A stretch of 64,000 bases of DNA from Quercus robur (GCF_932294415.1 NC_065543.1:28849530-28913529), one strand, 5' to 3'; numbered from the stretch's first letter, positions 11,861 through 23,171 are shown. Made by a program: numbers and translations. Notes: generated by a model not told the origin, from the sequence alone.

Positions 11861-12660
11861 CTATGATTTATATTGAAATGTTAAACAGAAACTAAGCTAT
11901 GCCAGGTCCTCGGATCGCAAACTTAGTGGAAATTAACGTCCTATGATTTATATTGAATTGTTAAACAGAAGCTTAGTTATTCCAAGTCCTCGGATCGCAA
12001 ACTTAGTGGAAATTAACATCCTATGATTTATATTGAATTGTTAAACAGAAGCTAAGTTATGCCAGGTCCTCGGATTGCAAACTTAGTGGAAATTAACATC
12101 CTATAATTTATATTGAAATGTTAAACAGAAACTAAGCTGTGCCAGGTCCTCAGATCGCAAACTTAGTGGAAATTAACGTCCTATGATTTATATTGAATTG
12201 TTAAACAGAAGCTAAGTTATGCCAGGTCCTCGGGTCGCAAACTTAGTGGAAATTAACATCCTATAATTTATATTGAAATGTTAAACAGAAACTAAGCTGT
12301 GCCAGGTCCTCGGATCGCAAACTTAGTGGAAATTAACGTCCTATGATTTATATTGAATTGTTAAACAGAAACTAAGTTATGCCAGGTCCTCGGATTGCAA
12401 ACTTAGTGGAAATTAACATCCTATAATTTATATTGAAATGTTAAACAGAAACTAAGCTGTGCCAGGTCCTCGGATTGCAAACTTAGTGGAAATTAACGTC
12501 CTGTGATTTATATTGAATTGTTAAACAGAAACTAAGTTATGCCAGGTCCTCGGACAGCAAACTTGGTAAAAATTAACCTTCTATGTTGTGTATTGAATTA
12601 TTGAATGGTAACAGAGTTGTGATAAATCTTCTAATCATAAACTTGACGGGAAATAATGCC
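11861..12660 (+). repeat. 80-bp tandem repeat with partial 160-bp alternation
   Basis: Units start at 11861, 11941, 12021, 12101, 12181, 12261, 12341, 12421 and 12501, exactly 80 bp apart. A tenth, strongly diverged unit is at 12581. Each contains TTAAACAGAA, CCAGGTCCTCGG and GCAAACTTAGTGG. Two subtypes can be read: A (TATTGAAATG, CTAAGCT) at 11861, 12101, 12261 and 12421, and B (TATTGAATTG, TAAGTTAT or close) at the other five. From 12101 on they alternate A-B-A-B-A-B, a 160-bp higher-order unit. Tandem arrays downstream of pol are usual in the Tat lineage. Confidence 0.9.
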
Positions 12661-12860
12661 CTATAACATTCATTGAGGAGTCAGAGAGAGAGCTTTGGAC
12701 GCAAGTTGGCATACAATGAAGAAGGTGGTTGAAATGAACCCATACAAAATTACAACGACAAAGTGATTGAGTGCAAAGATAACATGGAGCCGCAAGAGCG
12801 ATAAGAAAATGAGCAAGGAAGTCCTCTACTAAGTGTCTATTTAAAGTTACAAAACAGGTT

Positions 12861-15467
12861 CTACTTTTTTAATTTCAACTGGATCTGTGGGATCTGGCTG
12901 GCGGGTAGGTCTGCCTCCGAAGTTGCGATTCCATCTTTGGCTTTGGTAATGCCCCCAGTTGGTAGAACTGTGGAGTCCAATTCCTGTTGAAAACCCAGGG
13001 AGGCCGTCTTTGCCTCCGAAGCGGTGGTGATCTTGTCTGGGGAAGCTCCTGGAGGGGCCAGTCCCTCTTTAGTTGGTCTCGGTTGGCCGCGAGGAGGAGA
13101 ATTGCGAGGCAAAACCTCTTCGTTGAGGTTAATAACTGGAGAAGGAGCATCAGCCTGACGGGGTTGAAGAACTGAGGGGCGTATCGCCTCGGGATAGAAT
13201 ACGTTCTTTGGCCTACGTAGCTCAGATGAGGCTTCAACCCCAGCACGGTTAAGAGCCTCGCTCCAAGTTCTTGCGCAGTAGATGCGGCATACCTCCGAAA
13301 CCTCGGCTCTCAAAGCCTTCTCAGTTTCAGCTATACCAACTTCGTAGCCTCTCTGCTCGGCTTCGTTCATTGCCTGTTCGGCGTTGATTCTCGCTTTCTC
13401 AGCTTGCTCTTTGAACTTTTCAGCTCGCTCCCTTAGCTTCTGAGTTTCCTCTAGGTGCTTCTTAAGAGCAAGAGCTTGCTCCTGAGTCTTCTTCAGCTCG
13501 GCATTCGCCTCGCGCAGAAGCCTTGCTTGTTCCTCGACCTGCTTCTGGTAGCCTTCTAATGCCGACTCAGCGCTCTTGCGAGCTTCCTCTTCAACCTGTA
13601 GTTTTTTCCTTGCATCAGCCAAGTCCTGTTCAGATTTGGACAAAGTCTGTACAGCCATTGCCCGTCTTTTCCTTTCGCCATCTAGCTGATCGGAGCAAGC
13701 ATTGAGCATCTCATCTAGCTTGAAAGTATTTTGGATGATCTGTAAAAAAAAAGGGGGGGGGGGGGTTAACACTATAGTCAATTAAAAGTTCCTATTAGTG
13801 AGTAACAGTCATAGAATGAAAAAGGATAAAAGATAGTTTCTTACCATTCCCAAATTTTGTTTGTTGTCGAGGATGAGTTCATTCTTCCTCATATTCTTTA
13901 TCTCGGCCATGTCTTTCGAGAGCAATAAGGCTTCCTCTATGGCCGAGGCTACGTGACACCCAATGCCGCCGTTAAAGTCCCTTATAGAGGCATCATCTCG
14001 CAGGGGCTCCCCACCGTGCATAGGTACTGGCAACCATGCTTGTGGCTCAGGATGTGGGGAATCAGATTTCTCTTGGCCCCGTGGGGCTTAGTGCTTGGTT
14101 TTCTGCTGCTTTGCAGCTCGTTGGACATCCTCCTCTCGAGTGGGACGAGACTTACTCGTATCCGCCACCTCTTTGCCCTTCTGTTCTCTGCGCTTTTTCT
14201 GCTCAGCAGCGTTGGGAAGCGCTGGTTGTAGGGATGACCGAGAAGGGTGGCGAGGAGCAGGAGGAGAAGACCTAGCTAGAAAAGATGAAGCCTGGGATGG
14301 TATTGTTTTTGTAGGTACATTCTTTCCCGGCTGACCTTCCATCAGCTCCAGCAAGCTTTTCTGGGGTTTTCTTTGTATCCCCATCTCGTCAGGGTCTTCC
14401 TCGGGGCTTGTGAGTTGATCAAAAACCCCGAAATCGTCCGAGGACTCAGATACTGTTACAACGGTTTCCTCGCCTCTTTCCTTTTTCCTTCCCCTTTTTA
14501 TTCCCTTTTTCCTGAAGGAAGGTGAGGGTGAAGAAGTTCCCGCCGAGACGCTGGCTACGAAAAGAGGCTCTGTGCGAGGTGTGTGCTAGGGAAGCGGAAT
14601 ACCCTCTGGAACAATGAACCCTTCGTAGGCAACACTGATACGGTGAAGCCGAGGATCGCGTGCCCTAATCACGCACTTCGGTGCCTGAAAAGCAAAAGAA
14701 ATGGGGGTATAGCCGAGAATTAAGTGTGCTGCCCGGAGCTAACCGTCAGCCTCATTCACGTATATTTCAGCCTTCAATAACCTATCTAGGCTCACCTTAT
14801 TGACCAACCTGAGATTGGGCTTCGTGTAGCGTCTATCTGCAAAACCGTTGATTCTAGAGTTAAAATTGTAGGAGTCAAAAATAATAAAAAAGGAAAAAGC
14901 GAACGAAATGTGTTCACGAACTAAATAGTATAGATCTATGACTACGCGCCCACCTGGTGTTCCCTCCACTGTCGGACAGGGCAAACCATCATGCCATTTC
15001 CCGGAGAGAATAAGGAAATCCTCCTTTAGGTTCTTATTTGAGGTGGGGAGGCACTGAATTAGCCTTACTTCAGGGTATCTCGATTTGAGATAATATCCCT
15101 GGTCAGCTAAGCGATGGAGGTTGTACACCCAATTCACGTCATGATAGGTTAGCTTTAGGTCCATTCTCTTATTCAGAGCGTCTATGCTTCCCAAGACCCT
15201 GAACATATTTGGAGCACACTGGGTGGGGGATAGCCTAAAGAAGTTGAGGTAACTCCTAGTAATACTACCCATGGGGATAGTCATCCCGCCCTCTATAAAG
15301 GCGATCATGGGGATAACTACTTCCCCAATTTGCCTGGCATCAACCCACTCCCCTTGGGAGGCATACCTCATCCCTACCGTTGGGGGGATTTTATACTTAG
15401 AGCGAAAGTTTCTAATACCTTCCTCGGACTCAACGAGACATCGAAATGGATTCTTTTGTTTCCCCAT
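12861..15467 (-). pseudogene. Antisense multi-exon gene of the Tat element
   Basis: It lies between pol and the 3' LTR on the opposite strand. Likely exons: 15467-14954 (ATG at 15467, about 171 codons, ending CCAG then GTGGGC), 14836-14744 (after TTTTGCAG), 14684-13845 (after TTTTCAG; donor GGGAATG then GTAAGA), and 13739-12861 (after TTTTACAG, 293 codons with stop). The first part (VGMRYASQGEWVD, GSITRSYLNFFRLSPTQCAPNMFRVLGS) resembles proteins annotated as putative gypsy-type transposon. The middle is basic and Ser/Pro-rich. The last exon is a long coiled coil (KKTQEQALALKKHLEETQKL). Stops lie near 14590 and 14093. The 14744/14684 junction is out of phase as I draw it, so one border is wrong or damaged. 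Its function is unknown. Confidence 0.6.
13744..13765. repeat. A9-G13 homopolymer pair
   Basis: Nine A then thirteen G, just upstream of the last antisense exon acceptor (on the minus strand C13 T9 ACAG), so it forms part of the polypyrimidine tract of that intron. Long G runs are prone to base-calling error. Confidence 0.7.
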
Positions 15468-15906
15468 TTTTCTAAAAAACTTAGTAGAAAGGACTATTGG
15501 GTTTGAAACGAAAGTGGTAAAAACTTTAAAAGGACTTACAGGTTCAAATGAAGGACCTCGGACAGCGTACGATTATTTGTAGTCACCAGGAGAATAACGA
15601 AGGCTGGAGAAAGGCAGGTTTAATGTATGAGCTCTGGAACCATCATCGAAAGTAAAGTATAGGTTTAATTAGGAAACGCCTTTATAGTCATGTGAGGTTT
15701 GTGAGCGGTGAAGTTCCCGCTCACAAAACAAGGGAAGCCTTCTGCCGTTTGATTTAGATCTCACCGTCGAACGTGGGAGACAGGGGCGTTGTCAAAATTT
15801 AATGCTGCCAAAATCGAGATGCTGAAGCGTCAGGGGCATGCCCCAAAACACGCATCGGTACGGGCTTGTGACGTCAAAATCCACCTTCTCTCCCGAGGAG
15901 TCGAAA

Positions 15907-15925
15907 AGTAGGATTTTGAGGGGCT
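15907..15925 (+). other. Polypurine tract region of the Tat element
   Basis: GTAGGATTTTGAGGGGC lies immediately before the 3' LTR; the purine-rich GAGGGG is the usual place of second-strand priming. Confidence 0.55.
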
Positions 15926-16721
15926 ATTATGGGGGGCAATTCAATCAATAGGCCCATTAAGGTCAGGATTGTTGGGCCTGTGGCCCATCCGAGGATGCGT
16001 ATCCGTCCGAGGAGGCCAAATCCAGTCATAAGGTAATTACTGAAGGGGGGATAATCAATATCACGAGAGTGAGGTGCTGTATTCGACCGAGGACGCCATA
16101 CTCCTCGGCACTGTGCGTCCAAGGACGAATAGGGTGCGGCCTTGTGGCAGCCGGGCCTCAGAATCATGTCACCAATACAGATAGGATCACAGACCAAGGG
16201 TAAAAGGGAAAAGATAAACAAAATATTTGTAACCACAGCTGCCTCCGCATTAATGACTTCTCAACCAACTCTCTGGCCACATTAATGTGGAGGTGATACC
16301 TGAACAGTAAAGAGGCAGCCTTACAGCTGCCCATAGGAAGTTCTAGGAGGTGCTGGATGGGACAGAAAGAAATCCTCCAAACCCAACCTACACGTGTGCG
16401 GTGAGGATGGAAGGCAAAGGGTGGTATATAAACTGAAAGAAGAACATGCAAAGGGGGGATCGGAATAGAAAAAGAAAAGAGAGAAAAGCACAGACAAAAA
16501 GGAGGAGAGCAAAAGGAGAGAAAAAGAATTGTATTGATCATCAAAGAAAACGATCGTTGTACCAACTTTAGACCTTTAATATACGTGAGAGTGAATCTTT
16601 TTAAGATACCACAGTTAACCTAATTCTTTACACCCACACTCTACAAATCATATTGTCAGGGCCTATTTACGTGCGAACCCAACACTGTTACGGTTCGTTG
16701 CAAATCGCGTCCTTACAATTG
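15926..16721 (+). repeat. 3' LTR of the Tat element
   Basis: It is the direct repeat of 5566-6360 at an offset of 10360, differing at 26 positions by my count with no indel. It is followed by (ATT)n sequence continuous in character with that left of the 5' LTR. Confidence 0.9.
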
Positions 16722-16893
16722 TTATTACTATTATTATTATTATTATTTTTATTATTATTATTATTTTTAATATCGTGCTGACGTGGAAAATTGTAGAAGC
16801 TTCAAAAGCTTCAGTTTTATAATAATAATAATAATAATAATAATAATTGGGAAAAAAATTATAAAAACATTCATGCAATGCAAGGGCTAAATA

Positions 16894-17259
16894 CTACTTC
16901 CTCCATCCTAGTTTATTTGTCCTTTATTCTATTTTGGAATGTCCCAAAATATTTGTCCTGTTTCTAAAAATAGAAATCATTAATTTACTAATGTTCCTGT
17001 TATGCTCCTATTTTATTTTCAAAATTATTTAAAAAAAAAACTGACAAATATTTTAAAAAAAAAAAATCAATCGAATTGGGGCACCTTTTTAGTTATCTCA
17101 TTAAGAATAACTCTTTAAAAAAAAAAAAGTTAATAAATTTACTTTATGGTAGTTTTGAAATCTTATACATTTTTATAAGGCAGACAAGACATTAAATGAT
17201 GTTTTCTTAAAAATTTTGACTTTTCAAACAAGACAAATAAATTGGGACAGAGGGAGTAG
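16894..17259. mobile_element. Stowaway-like MITE, 366 bp
   Basis: The terminal inverted repeats start CTACTTCCTCCATCC at the left and, on the other strand, CTACTCCCTCTGTCCC at the right. TA dinucleotides lie on both sides (16892-16893, 17260-17261). The terminus and TA target are those of Stowaway (Tc1/Mariner-type) MITEs. The element is AT-rich, foldback and non-coding. A related, more degraded copy is at about 54458-54690. Confidence 0.8.
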
Positions 17260-17319
17260 TAAAGAATGAATACATGAGAATCAATGCATTTGACTAATTA
17301 ATGCATGGCAGTTAATTAA

Positions 17320-18097
17320 GGACAAAATTTAGCTACAATATTGGTTGTAGCCATAAGCTACAACCTTACTTAATGTTTTTTTATTTGAGGTAAATTTTGA
17401 CAAATCTACCATTGGATTATATTTTCTTCTTGTATCCTCCATGCTTACAAAATTTCTATAAAATTAAAAATCAATAACTATGTCATCAATAATTGTTTAA
17501 ATTGCAAGTTTTTTTAGTTTAAAATTATGCATAAAATATAAGCTTATAGATCATATAGTGGACAAAATTGCCTTATGCCCTTTTCACCCAAATTATATAG
17601 CCTTATGCCCCCTTCTCAAACTAATTAGGAAAATGTCCCTCTTTTGAAACTCGACTTTCTCAAAATCGAGTTAAGCCTTATTGTGACGTTTATTGCCTAT
17701 AACTCGATTTCATGGAGATTGAGTTACAAAACTCCACTATAGGTCCTTAAAACGTCACTATAGGTCCTTAAAAACGTCACTATAGGGCTTCAGAAATTTT
17801 TTTTTTTTTTTTTAACTCAATTTTGAGAAAATCGAGTTACAAAAAAGGGACATTTCCTTATTTAGTTTGGGAATGGAGTATAAAGCTATATAATTTGGGT
17901 GAAAAGGGTATAAGGCCATTTTGTCCATCATATAGTAAATAATATTCAATTGACATAAAATTTGACATGTATAGTAAGAGCATAAATAACATGCAATTTA
18001 ACAGTTAGATTTTCAAAATATGTATGTAGTAATGTTTATTTTATTGAGTAAGATTGTAGCATTAGGTTGCAACTAATTTTGTAGCTAAACTTTGTCC
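17320..18097. mobile_element. MULE-type foldback element, outer copy
   Basis: The left terminus GGACAAAATTTAGCTACAA and the right terminus (reverse complement GGACAAAGTTTAGCTACAA) form inverted repeats of roughly 35-50 bp. The flanks are gttaattaa (17311-17319) and attaattaa (18098-18106), a 9-bp duplication with one mismatch. Duplications of 8-11 bp are usual for Mutator-like elements. It is non-coding and hosts the nested element at 17560-17926. Confidence 0.7.
17560..17926. mobile_element. MULE-type foldback MITE, inner copy, 367 bp
   Basis: It has inverted repeats of about 130 bp, starting GGACAAAATTGCCTTATGCC on the left and GGACAAAATGGCCTTATACC on the right (other strand). The flanks are a perfect 10-bp duplication, ATCATATAGT, at 17550-17559 and 17927-17936. 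Internally it carries several versions of the near-palindrome AACTCGATTTTGAGAAA/ATCGAGTT and a short tandem repeat of ACGTCACTATAGG at about 17730-17790. It is nested in 17320-18097. Confidence 0.85.
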
Positions 18098-18106
18098 ATT
18101 AATTAA

Positions 18107-18782
18107 TACATGCAAACTTTTGATTTTGGTGAGGTGAAATGCTAAGCGAAGAGAATCTAGTTGCCTCTTAAAAAATGTGTCACTTGAATCTTAAATTATA
18201 ATCTATAGCTAAGGTTCATGCTAATATATAGGGTAAAACTTAAGACCAGTACCTTCATTATACTAAATCTGTTGCAATGATAACATGTGATCAAAAATAG
18301 ATATATGTCACCATCACAATGGATCCAACTTTACTAATAAAATAATTGGACAAAAATCAAGTACATGTATACTGCAATTAGTGGAATATAAAGTAGAACA
18401 CAAAATATGATATTAAAGATTTTCATTCCCACATCACTAAGTACTAAATAATTTTCTCAAAAAAAAATAATGGTCATTTAATGGAGACAGAGACAGAGTA
18501 GGAAATAGGAGTAACTTCCAAAACAAATATTTAAGTTCCGAATAAAGCTACGGCCACAATATTTTCATAACAATTTTACAACAAAGTCTAAATGACAAAC
18601 TTTTAAGAGTTACCGGTTATGCGGTTATGCCTGCCCCTAGGCTTGTGAAATTGTTTTATAAGAGAGACTACTCTTAAAACCTGCATAGATAGTTGCAGTT
18701 TCCATCTATGTATTCAATGCTCTTTACATAATACTGCATACAGAAACACCCCCTTGTTTGTGTTCTCATTAAAATTAACATC
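18107..18782. other. Upstream region of the lipid-transfer protein gene
   Basis: AT-rich sequence without ORFs. A fragment at about 18545-18585 (AGCTACGGCCACAATATTTTCATAAC) resembles one end of the hAT-type MITEs seen at 30160 and 60138. A clear TATA box cannot be fixed; ATAATACTGCATACAG at 18729-18744 and TTTTATAAGAG at 18654 are candidates. Confidence 0.4.
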
Positions 18783-21700
18783 ATGGCTTCCAACAAACAG
18801 CATATTATAACATTGCTTGTTTTGTTCTCGTTTATTGTGGGTTTCTCTCAAATAACTTCGGACGTGTTTAGGCCGGCAGCTTCAGGGGGTGTTGAATCAT
18901 TCCCATGCTTGAAGAACCTCGCTCCTTGTCAACCATACTTGAAGGGCTCCTATGTTGCACCGGCAATATGCTGTGAGCAATTGAAGGTGACAATCACCAA
19001 TGATCTCAAGTGCCTCTGCGACATATTAGCCCATAATGACCTCTTGAAGACTTTCAACATTACCCCGGTGGAGCTCATGAAGCTTCCTAAGGAGTGCGGT
19101 ATTGATATTAAGCAGTCAGCATGCAAAGGTTTTTCAGATCTCCTTCTCTCTTTTTTGTTTTTGTTTTTAGTTCTGCTTAATTAGAATTCAGTTTTATATG
19201 GCTATTTTTGGTGGTATTAGTCTTTATTTCCTGGGTTAGAGTGGCTTGCATTTGAATTATTGATGTGCTTTGTGGGTTTTTATTTTTATTTTTTATACAT
19301 CAATAGTTGGTGTGAGAATTTTGAACCTTAGATATCTTTGTTAGAAATATTAAAATGTGTTAATTGAATTACAAGACTTTTAGCTGTTTCGTGAGTTATG
19401 ACATGTAAATTGATTTGTTTTTATTTGAATATATAGTTTTGATATTATTTAATTTTTTTGGTTGATTTTTTTAATAAGATGATTTTGCGTTTAATCTTGT
19501 ATATACAGTGTCATCAAATGCTTGCCTGTCATTATTTGTCGTCATCATCACCATAATTTTCTAATATTTTAAAGTTTCTGATGTCACAAAATTCAAAAAA
19601 TTTGTTCCAAATTTTACCATTGAACTTGTATTTGAAAAGTAATAGATGTAACTCATTAAAGTATGGATCTGGACTGGTCAGTATCAACTTATGAGTCTCA
19701 ACTTATGGATCTGAATTTTTTGTTAGAAATTTTGAATTGGTTTCATAGAGGTTCAATTTTTTATGGCCATAATTTGCCATAATGACAAATCTTTCATGTA
19801 TTATGAATAGACAATTTTTTTTAAGATTTACTGTATCCCTAAACTTACTGTGTCATTAAATTTATTGTTTTTACAGTCTCTTATAAAGCCATTATGTTTT
19901 TCTTTTACTCTCTCTTTTAGCCTAAATTTAGGATGAAAGCTATCAAATTCTAGGCTTGATTGATTGATGTCATTCATAAAAGTTTTTAATGGAATTTTAA
20001 TGTTTGATATTCTCCCAGTTGAGATTTAGTTAATCAAGTATCGGATACCTATTTCACATATTTATTTTCTGAACTGCATGTGGAGTTCAAGACTAGATAG
20101 TCAAATATTGAAATTGGCACAAAAAGATTCTACTTAATTTTCTCTCATTTTGCATGATTTTTTAGGAGTAATTAGTCGCAAGCTCACTCGATGCATGAAA
20201 AATATAATTATTTTGTAATGTGGTATAATATATAATTTATTTTCTAAAATTTATTAAAGATAATTTCTTCTTCTTAACAATTGAACTATTTTAAAAAGTT
20301 TTTCCATTTCTTTATCTCTACAAATAGATCATTCTATTATTTTGGATTTTTTTTTTTTTTTAAGAAAATTGGGTGTGTTTGATTGATTCTTTTTGGAAGT
20401 GATCTATATTCTTCAAACATTTTGTATAATGCTTTATTTTTTTATTTTTTTTTTTTGTAAAACAAAACTTTTTCATATTTCAAATTAATGATTTAGATTT
20501 CTCATTCTCTTACGTATAAAAAAAAAATATTCTCATACTCTTAAGGAGATTATCATAATAATCAAATCTCATCACATATTTAGAATTTATATTACTCAAA
20601 TAACTGAAAGGAATTTTCAAATACATAGATATCTAGATAGTATTCTGATATAAACTCAAATTCTTAGTTCCAAAAAATCTAAAAATTAACTCAAAAATGT
20701 ATAGTTATAAACACCAAATAATCCAAGTGATGCTACGTAATAAAATAGCATATGAGAATGAGAAGAAAATAAAAAAGATAACAAATTAAAACACAACCAA
20801 ATTACATCATACCAAAGTAGATTTCAACACAAAAATTCATCAACCTAGAACAAAGATGCAATAAAGAATTAAAAATCTACCAAAAGTAGAGCAAGAGTAT
20901 TTACCTTTTTTTATGGGCAAAATATAGATTAAATGGAAAAGAAAATAGCAATTTTTATAGTAAATAAAATGGTGAGAAGAATAGTCAAAATAAATGGAGG
21001 ATGAAGGATGAAGGAGTTATGTTACAATATAGAGTAATAGGGAAATAAAAAGATAAAAGTGATAGGGAAATGTTGGAGGAAGTATAATTGTAAGACGAGA
21101 GAAAGTGTCAAAAATAAGTGATTGATGTGGCACAACAGAAACAAATTTATTTTATTTTTACTACAGTCTATTCTATACAATATTGCGAATTTGAATGCAC
21201 ATGCCTTTTTTACCCTCAATCCTAGATCTCGGGTTACTGTTTTTCTTTTTTGATATATTCTACATTTCATTTGGGATTGAAATGCAAAGCTTTTTGTTAA
21301 AAACTTATTTGTGGAATGTTGTTTTAAGTATAGCTGTATATAGTTGGGAGAGACAAATTTCAACCCTGTAAATATAGAAAGTAGGACTTTAAAAACTTGT
21401 ACATAACTAACAGCCTTGTAACTCAATTGGTTAGAACTTCTTGGTGACACATCTAAGGTCCAAACTTTCCATCCCCTTTGTAATTATTGAATTATAAATA
21501 AATAAATAAATAAATAAATTGTACATAAGAAAAAATTAAAAGGTAAAAGAAAAAACTGTTACCAAATTATTTTTCTCTCAAATCCTTGCTTTAAAATGGA
21601 CCTCCATTTGATCCGGATCTTGTTGTCCATTACCATAGATTTTGTACATAAAATGGACCTCCATTTCAACCCTGTAACAGTCTAATTACCATAGATGAAT

Positions 21701-22392
21701 AGTTTGGGCAATTGGGAAAGGTCCAAAAGGATTAACATGGGATCGATGTAATTAGACTATAATGTTGAAGATGACTTCATCGAAGGCCTAAATTGTACAT
21801 CAATTCTTTTTAGTTTATCTGGTAAGTTTTTTTGGCTAATATTATATGCATGTTATGGTTGTTTCATCTGACACTTTTTTTTTTTTTGTTCTTTCTCTTT
21901 TATTACAGTTGCACCCCCGCCTGGATCTTCCACCAATGGTAAGTCCCCAGATTTTCTTTATTACTAGTTGGATGCCAGTGAAGTACATATTTTTTGGACC
22001 TTTCTCCCTTGCTTTCGAGTACAAATAATTGTGAATTTCTGCGATGATCAACTTAGGTTTTTGATTCACAGGAAATTTGAAATTTTGGGCCTAAGAACTC
22101 ACAATTAGTAGAAATGTTCTTATCTTTCGAATTGCTTTTAATCTTAGTTATAGTTACATGTTTTATTTGAAATAAATTTTTTTTATGCCCGGTGTTTGAA
22201 TACAAGTCGTGTAAACAAAATGTTGAAATTAGATTTGAACTTTTTTTTTTCTCTTTCTTAATTTAATTTTATAATTTGATTTCTCTATCAGGTTCTTTCT
22301 CACACAACTCTACACCTTCAAGCAGTCTAAAAAGTGCAGCCTATGGGATCACTTTGGTCTATTTGGTTTGGCAATTTTCTTTGTGGCTGTAA
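18783..22392 (+). CDS. GPI-anchored non-specific lipid-transfer protein, 3 exons, 158 aa
   Basis: Exons 18783-19128, 21909-21938 and 22292-22392, all with GT-AG borders and consistent phase (477 nt). Residues 1-26 are a signal peptide (IITLLVLFSFIVGF). Then comes the complete eight-cysteine motif at C42, C49, C63-C64, C77, C79, C105 and C114, spacing 6-13-CC-12-CxC-25-8. Exon 2 adds a Pro/Ser linker (APPPGSST). Exon 3 ends in a small-residue stretch (SSSLKSAAYG) and a hydrophobic tail (LVYLVWQFSLWL), as expected for GPI attachment at the plasma membrane outer face. Proteins of this class bind lipids and act in cuticle or suberin lipid export. The first exon also stays open to 19184 if unspliced, but only the spliced form gives a GPI signal. 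The exact family member is not assigned. Confidence 0.85.
19129..21908 (+). other. Intron 1 of the lipid-transfer protein gene, 2780 bp
   Basis: It runs from donor AAAG then GTTTTT to acceptor TATTACAG. It is AT-rich throughout with poly-T tracts (for example 20350-20362). It contains a SINE with target duplication at 21407-21518. No host coding sequence is seen; the minus-strand ORF at 21022-21450 is a shadow crossing the SINE. Confidence 0.7.
21407..21518 (+). mobile_element. tRNA-derived SINE with 10-bp target duplication
   Basis: An A-box-like CTTGTAACTCAATTGGTTAG and a B-box-like AAGGTCCAAACTTT about 40 bp downstream are followed by an (AAAT)n tail. The perfect duplication TTGTACATAA flanks it at 21397-21406 and 21519-21528. 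It lies in intron 1 in gene orientation. The head resembles the SINE piece at 60108-60137. Confidence 0.7.
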
Positions 22393-23109
22393 TTATTTCA
22401 GCAACCCAGGCTTGATAGATTAGAATATAGTCCCGGAGTGAATGCCATTTTGGTACAGAGTCAGAAAAGCGAGCTGTGGTGGTAGAACTACTCTAGCATT
22501 TAAGTGGATCTTCCTAAATTCAGTTGAGGTTTGTTTGTTCCAAATCTTGTATAAGCCCTGATAAAGTACGTGTTGACCTACAAGTAAACTAAAAACACTG
22601 AATTCCATTCCTATAGTTGAATAATGAGGACAAAGAAAGAACTATTGGAAAAGTTTTGGAAGTTTTTTATATTATTTTATTGGGTTTTATGCAAAAATAA
22701 GAAATGAGATGTTGGATGTATTGTAAAATGAGTTGGTAAAATAGATAAAGTAGCTTTTAGAGTGTAAAATAAATATTTTTTTAGAAACCTGGATGCGAAT
22801 GCTCTAAGGGGGCGAAGGATGTTGGTAGGTGTTTATTTATTTATTTTAGGATAAATTACAAAGTTTGTCTATATCATTTACACCATATATCAATTTGATT
22901 TCTATCATTTCTAATGTCGTGTCAATTTAGTTCTTATCATTATCCTTTGAGTAGAAAAGGCTGATATGTCAAATAGAACAATAAAAATATTTTTCATATC
23001 ACATCAAACTACCAATTGTATTACTACATGAGATTAAAAAAAAAAAATTTAAAAAACCCAAATTAAAATCGTGAGATCGATATCATCTCTCTCAAATCCC
23101 TAACACACA

Positions 23110-23171
<62 letters not shown>

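Larger units (their letters stand above)
5566..16721 (+). mobile_element. Ty3/Gypsy LTR retrotransposon, Tat lineage, 11.2 kb
   Basis: It is a complete but decayed element: 5' LTR, PBS, gag-pol, tandem-repeat region, antisense gene, PPT, 3' LTR. The Tat lineage is supported by a second (archaeal-type) RNase H between the RT/RNase H region and integrase, by the absence of a chromodomain at the integrase C-terminus, by a tandem-repeat array downstream of pol, and by an antisense reading frame before the 3' LTR. The LTRs match at a constant offset of 10360 bp with no net indel. I counted 26 substitutions in about 790 bp (3.3%), 24 of them transitions. The flanks are (ATT)n on both sides; TTATT is a possible 5-bp duplication but cannot be proven in this repeat. 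Confidence 0.9.
2573..16830 (-). mobile_element. Helitron-like element, split by a Ty3/Gypsy insertion
   Basis: The 3' end on the minus strand is CTAG at 2573, with a hairpin at 2584-2600 (one G:T in the stem). The only matching 5' block downstream is at about 16780-16820 (GACGTGGAAAATTGTAG, the inverted motif, TTTTATAAT). A complete Ty3/Gypsy element fills 5566-16721, so the Helitron proper would be about 3.1 kb. The right terminus has drifted into a (TAA)n run and lacks a clean TC start, so the pairing of ends is inference. The interior looks like captured gene DNA. Confidence 0.45.

Noticed and set aside
11861-12660. CRISPR-like array
   Set aside because: The 80-bp units are contiguous with no variable spacers, and the DNA is a plant retrotransposon.
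21022-21450. 142-codon minus ORF in intron 1 of the lipid-transfer protein gene
   Set aside because: Crosses the SINE boundary; Phe/Leu-rich translation of AT-rich intron with no motif.
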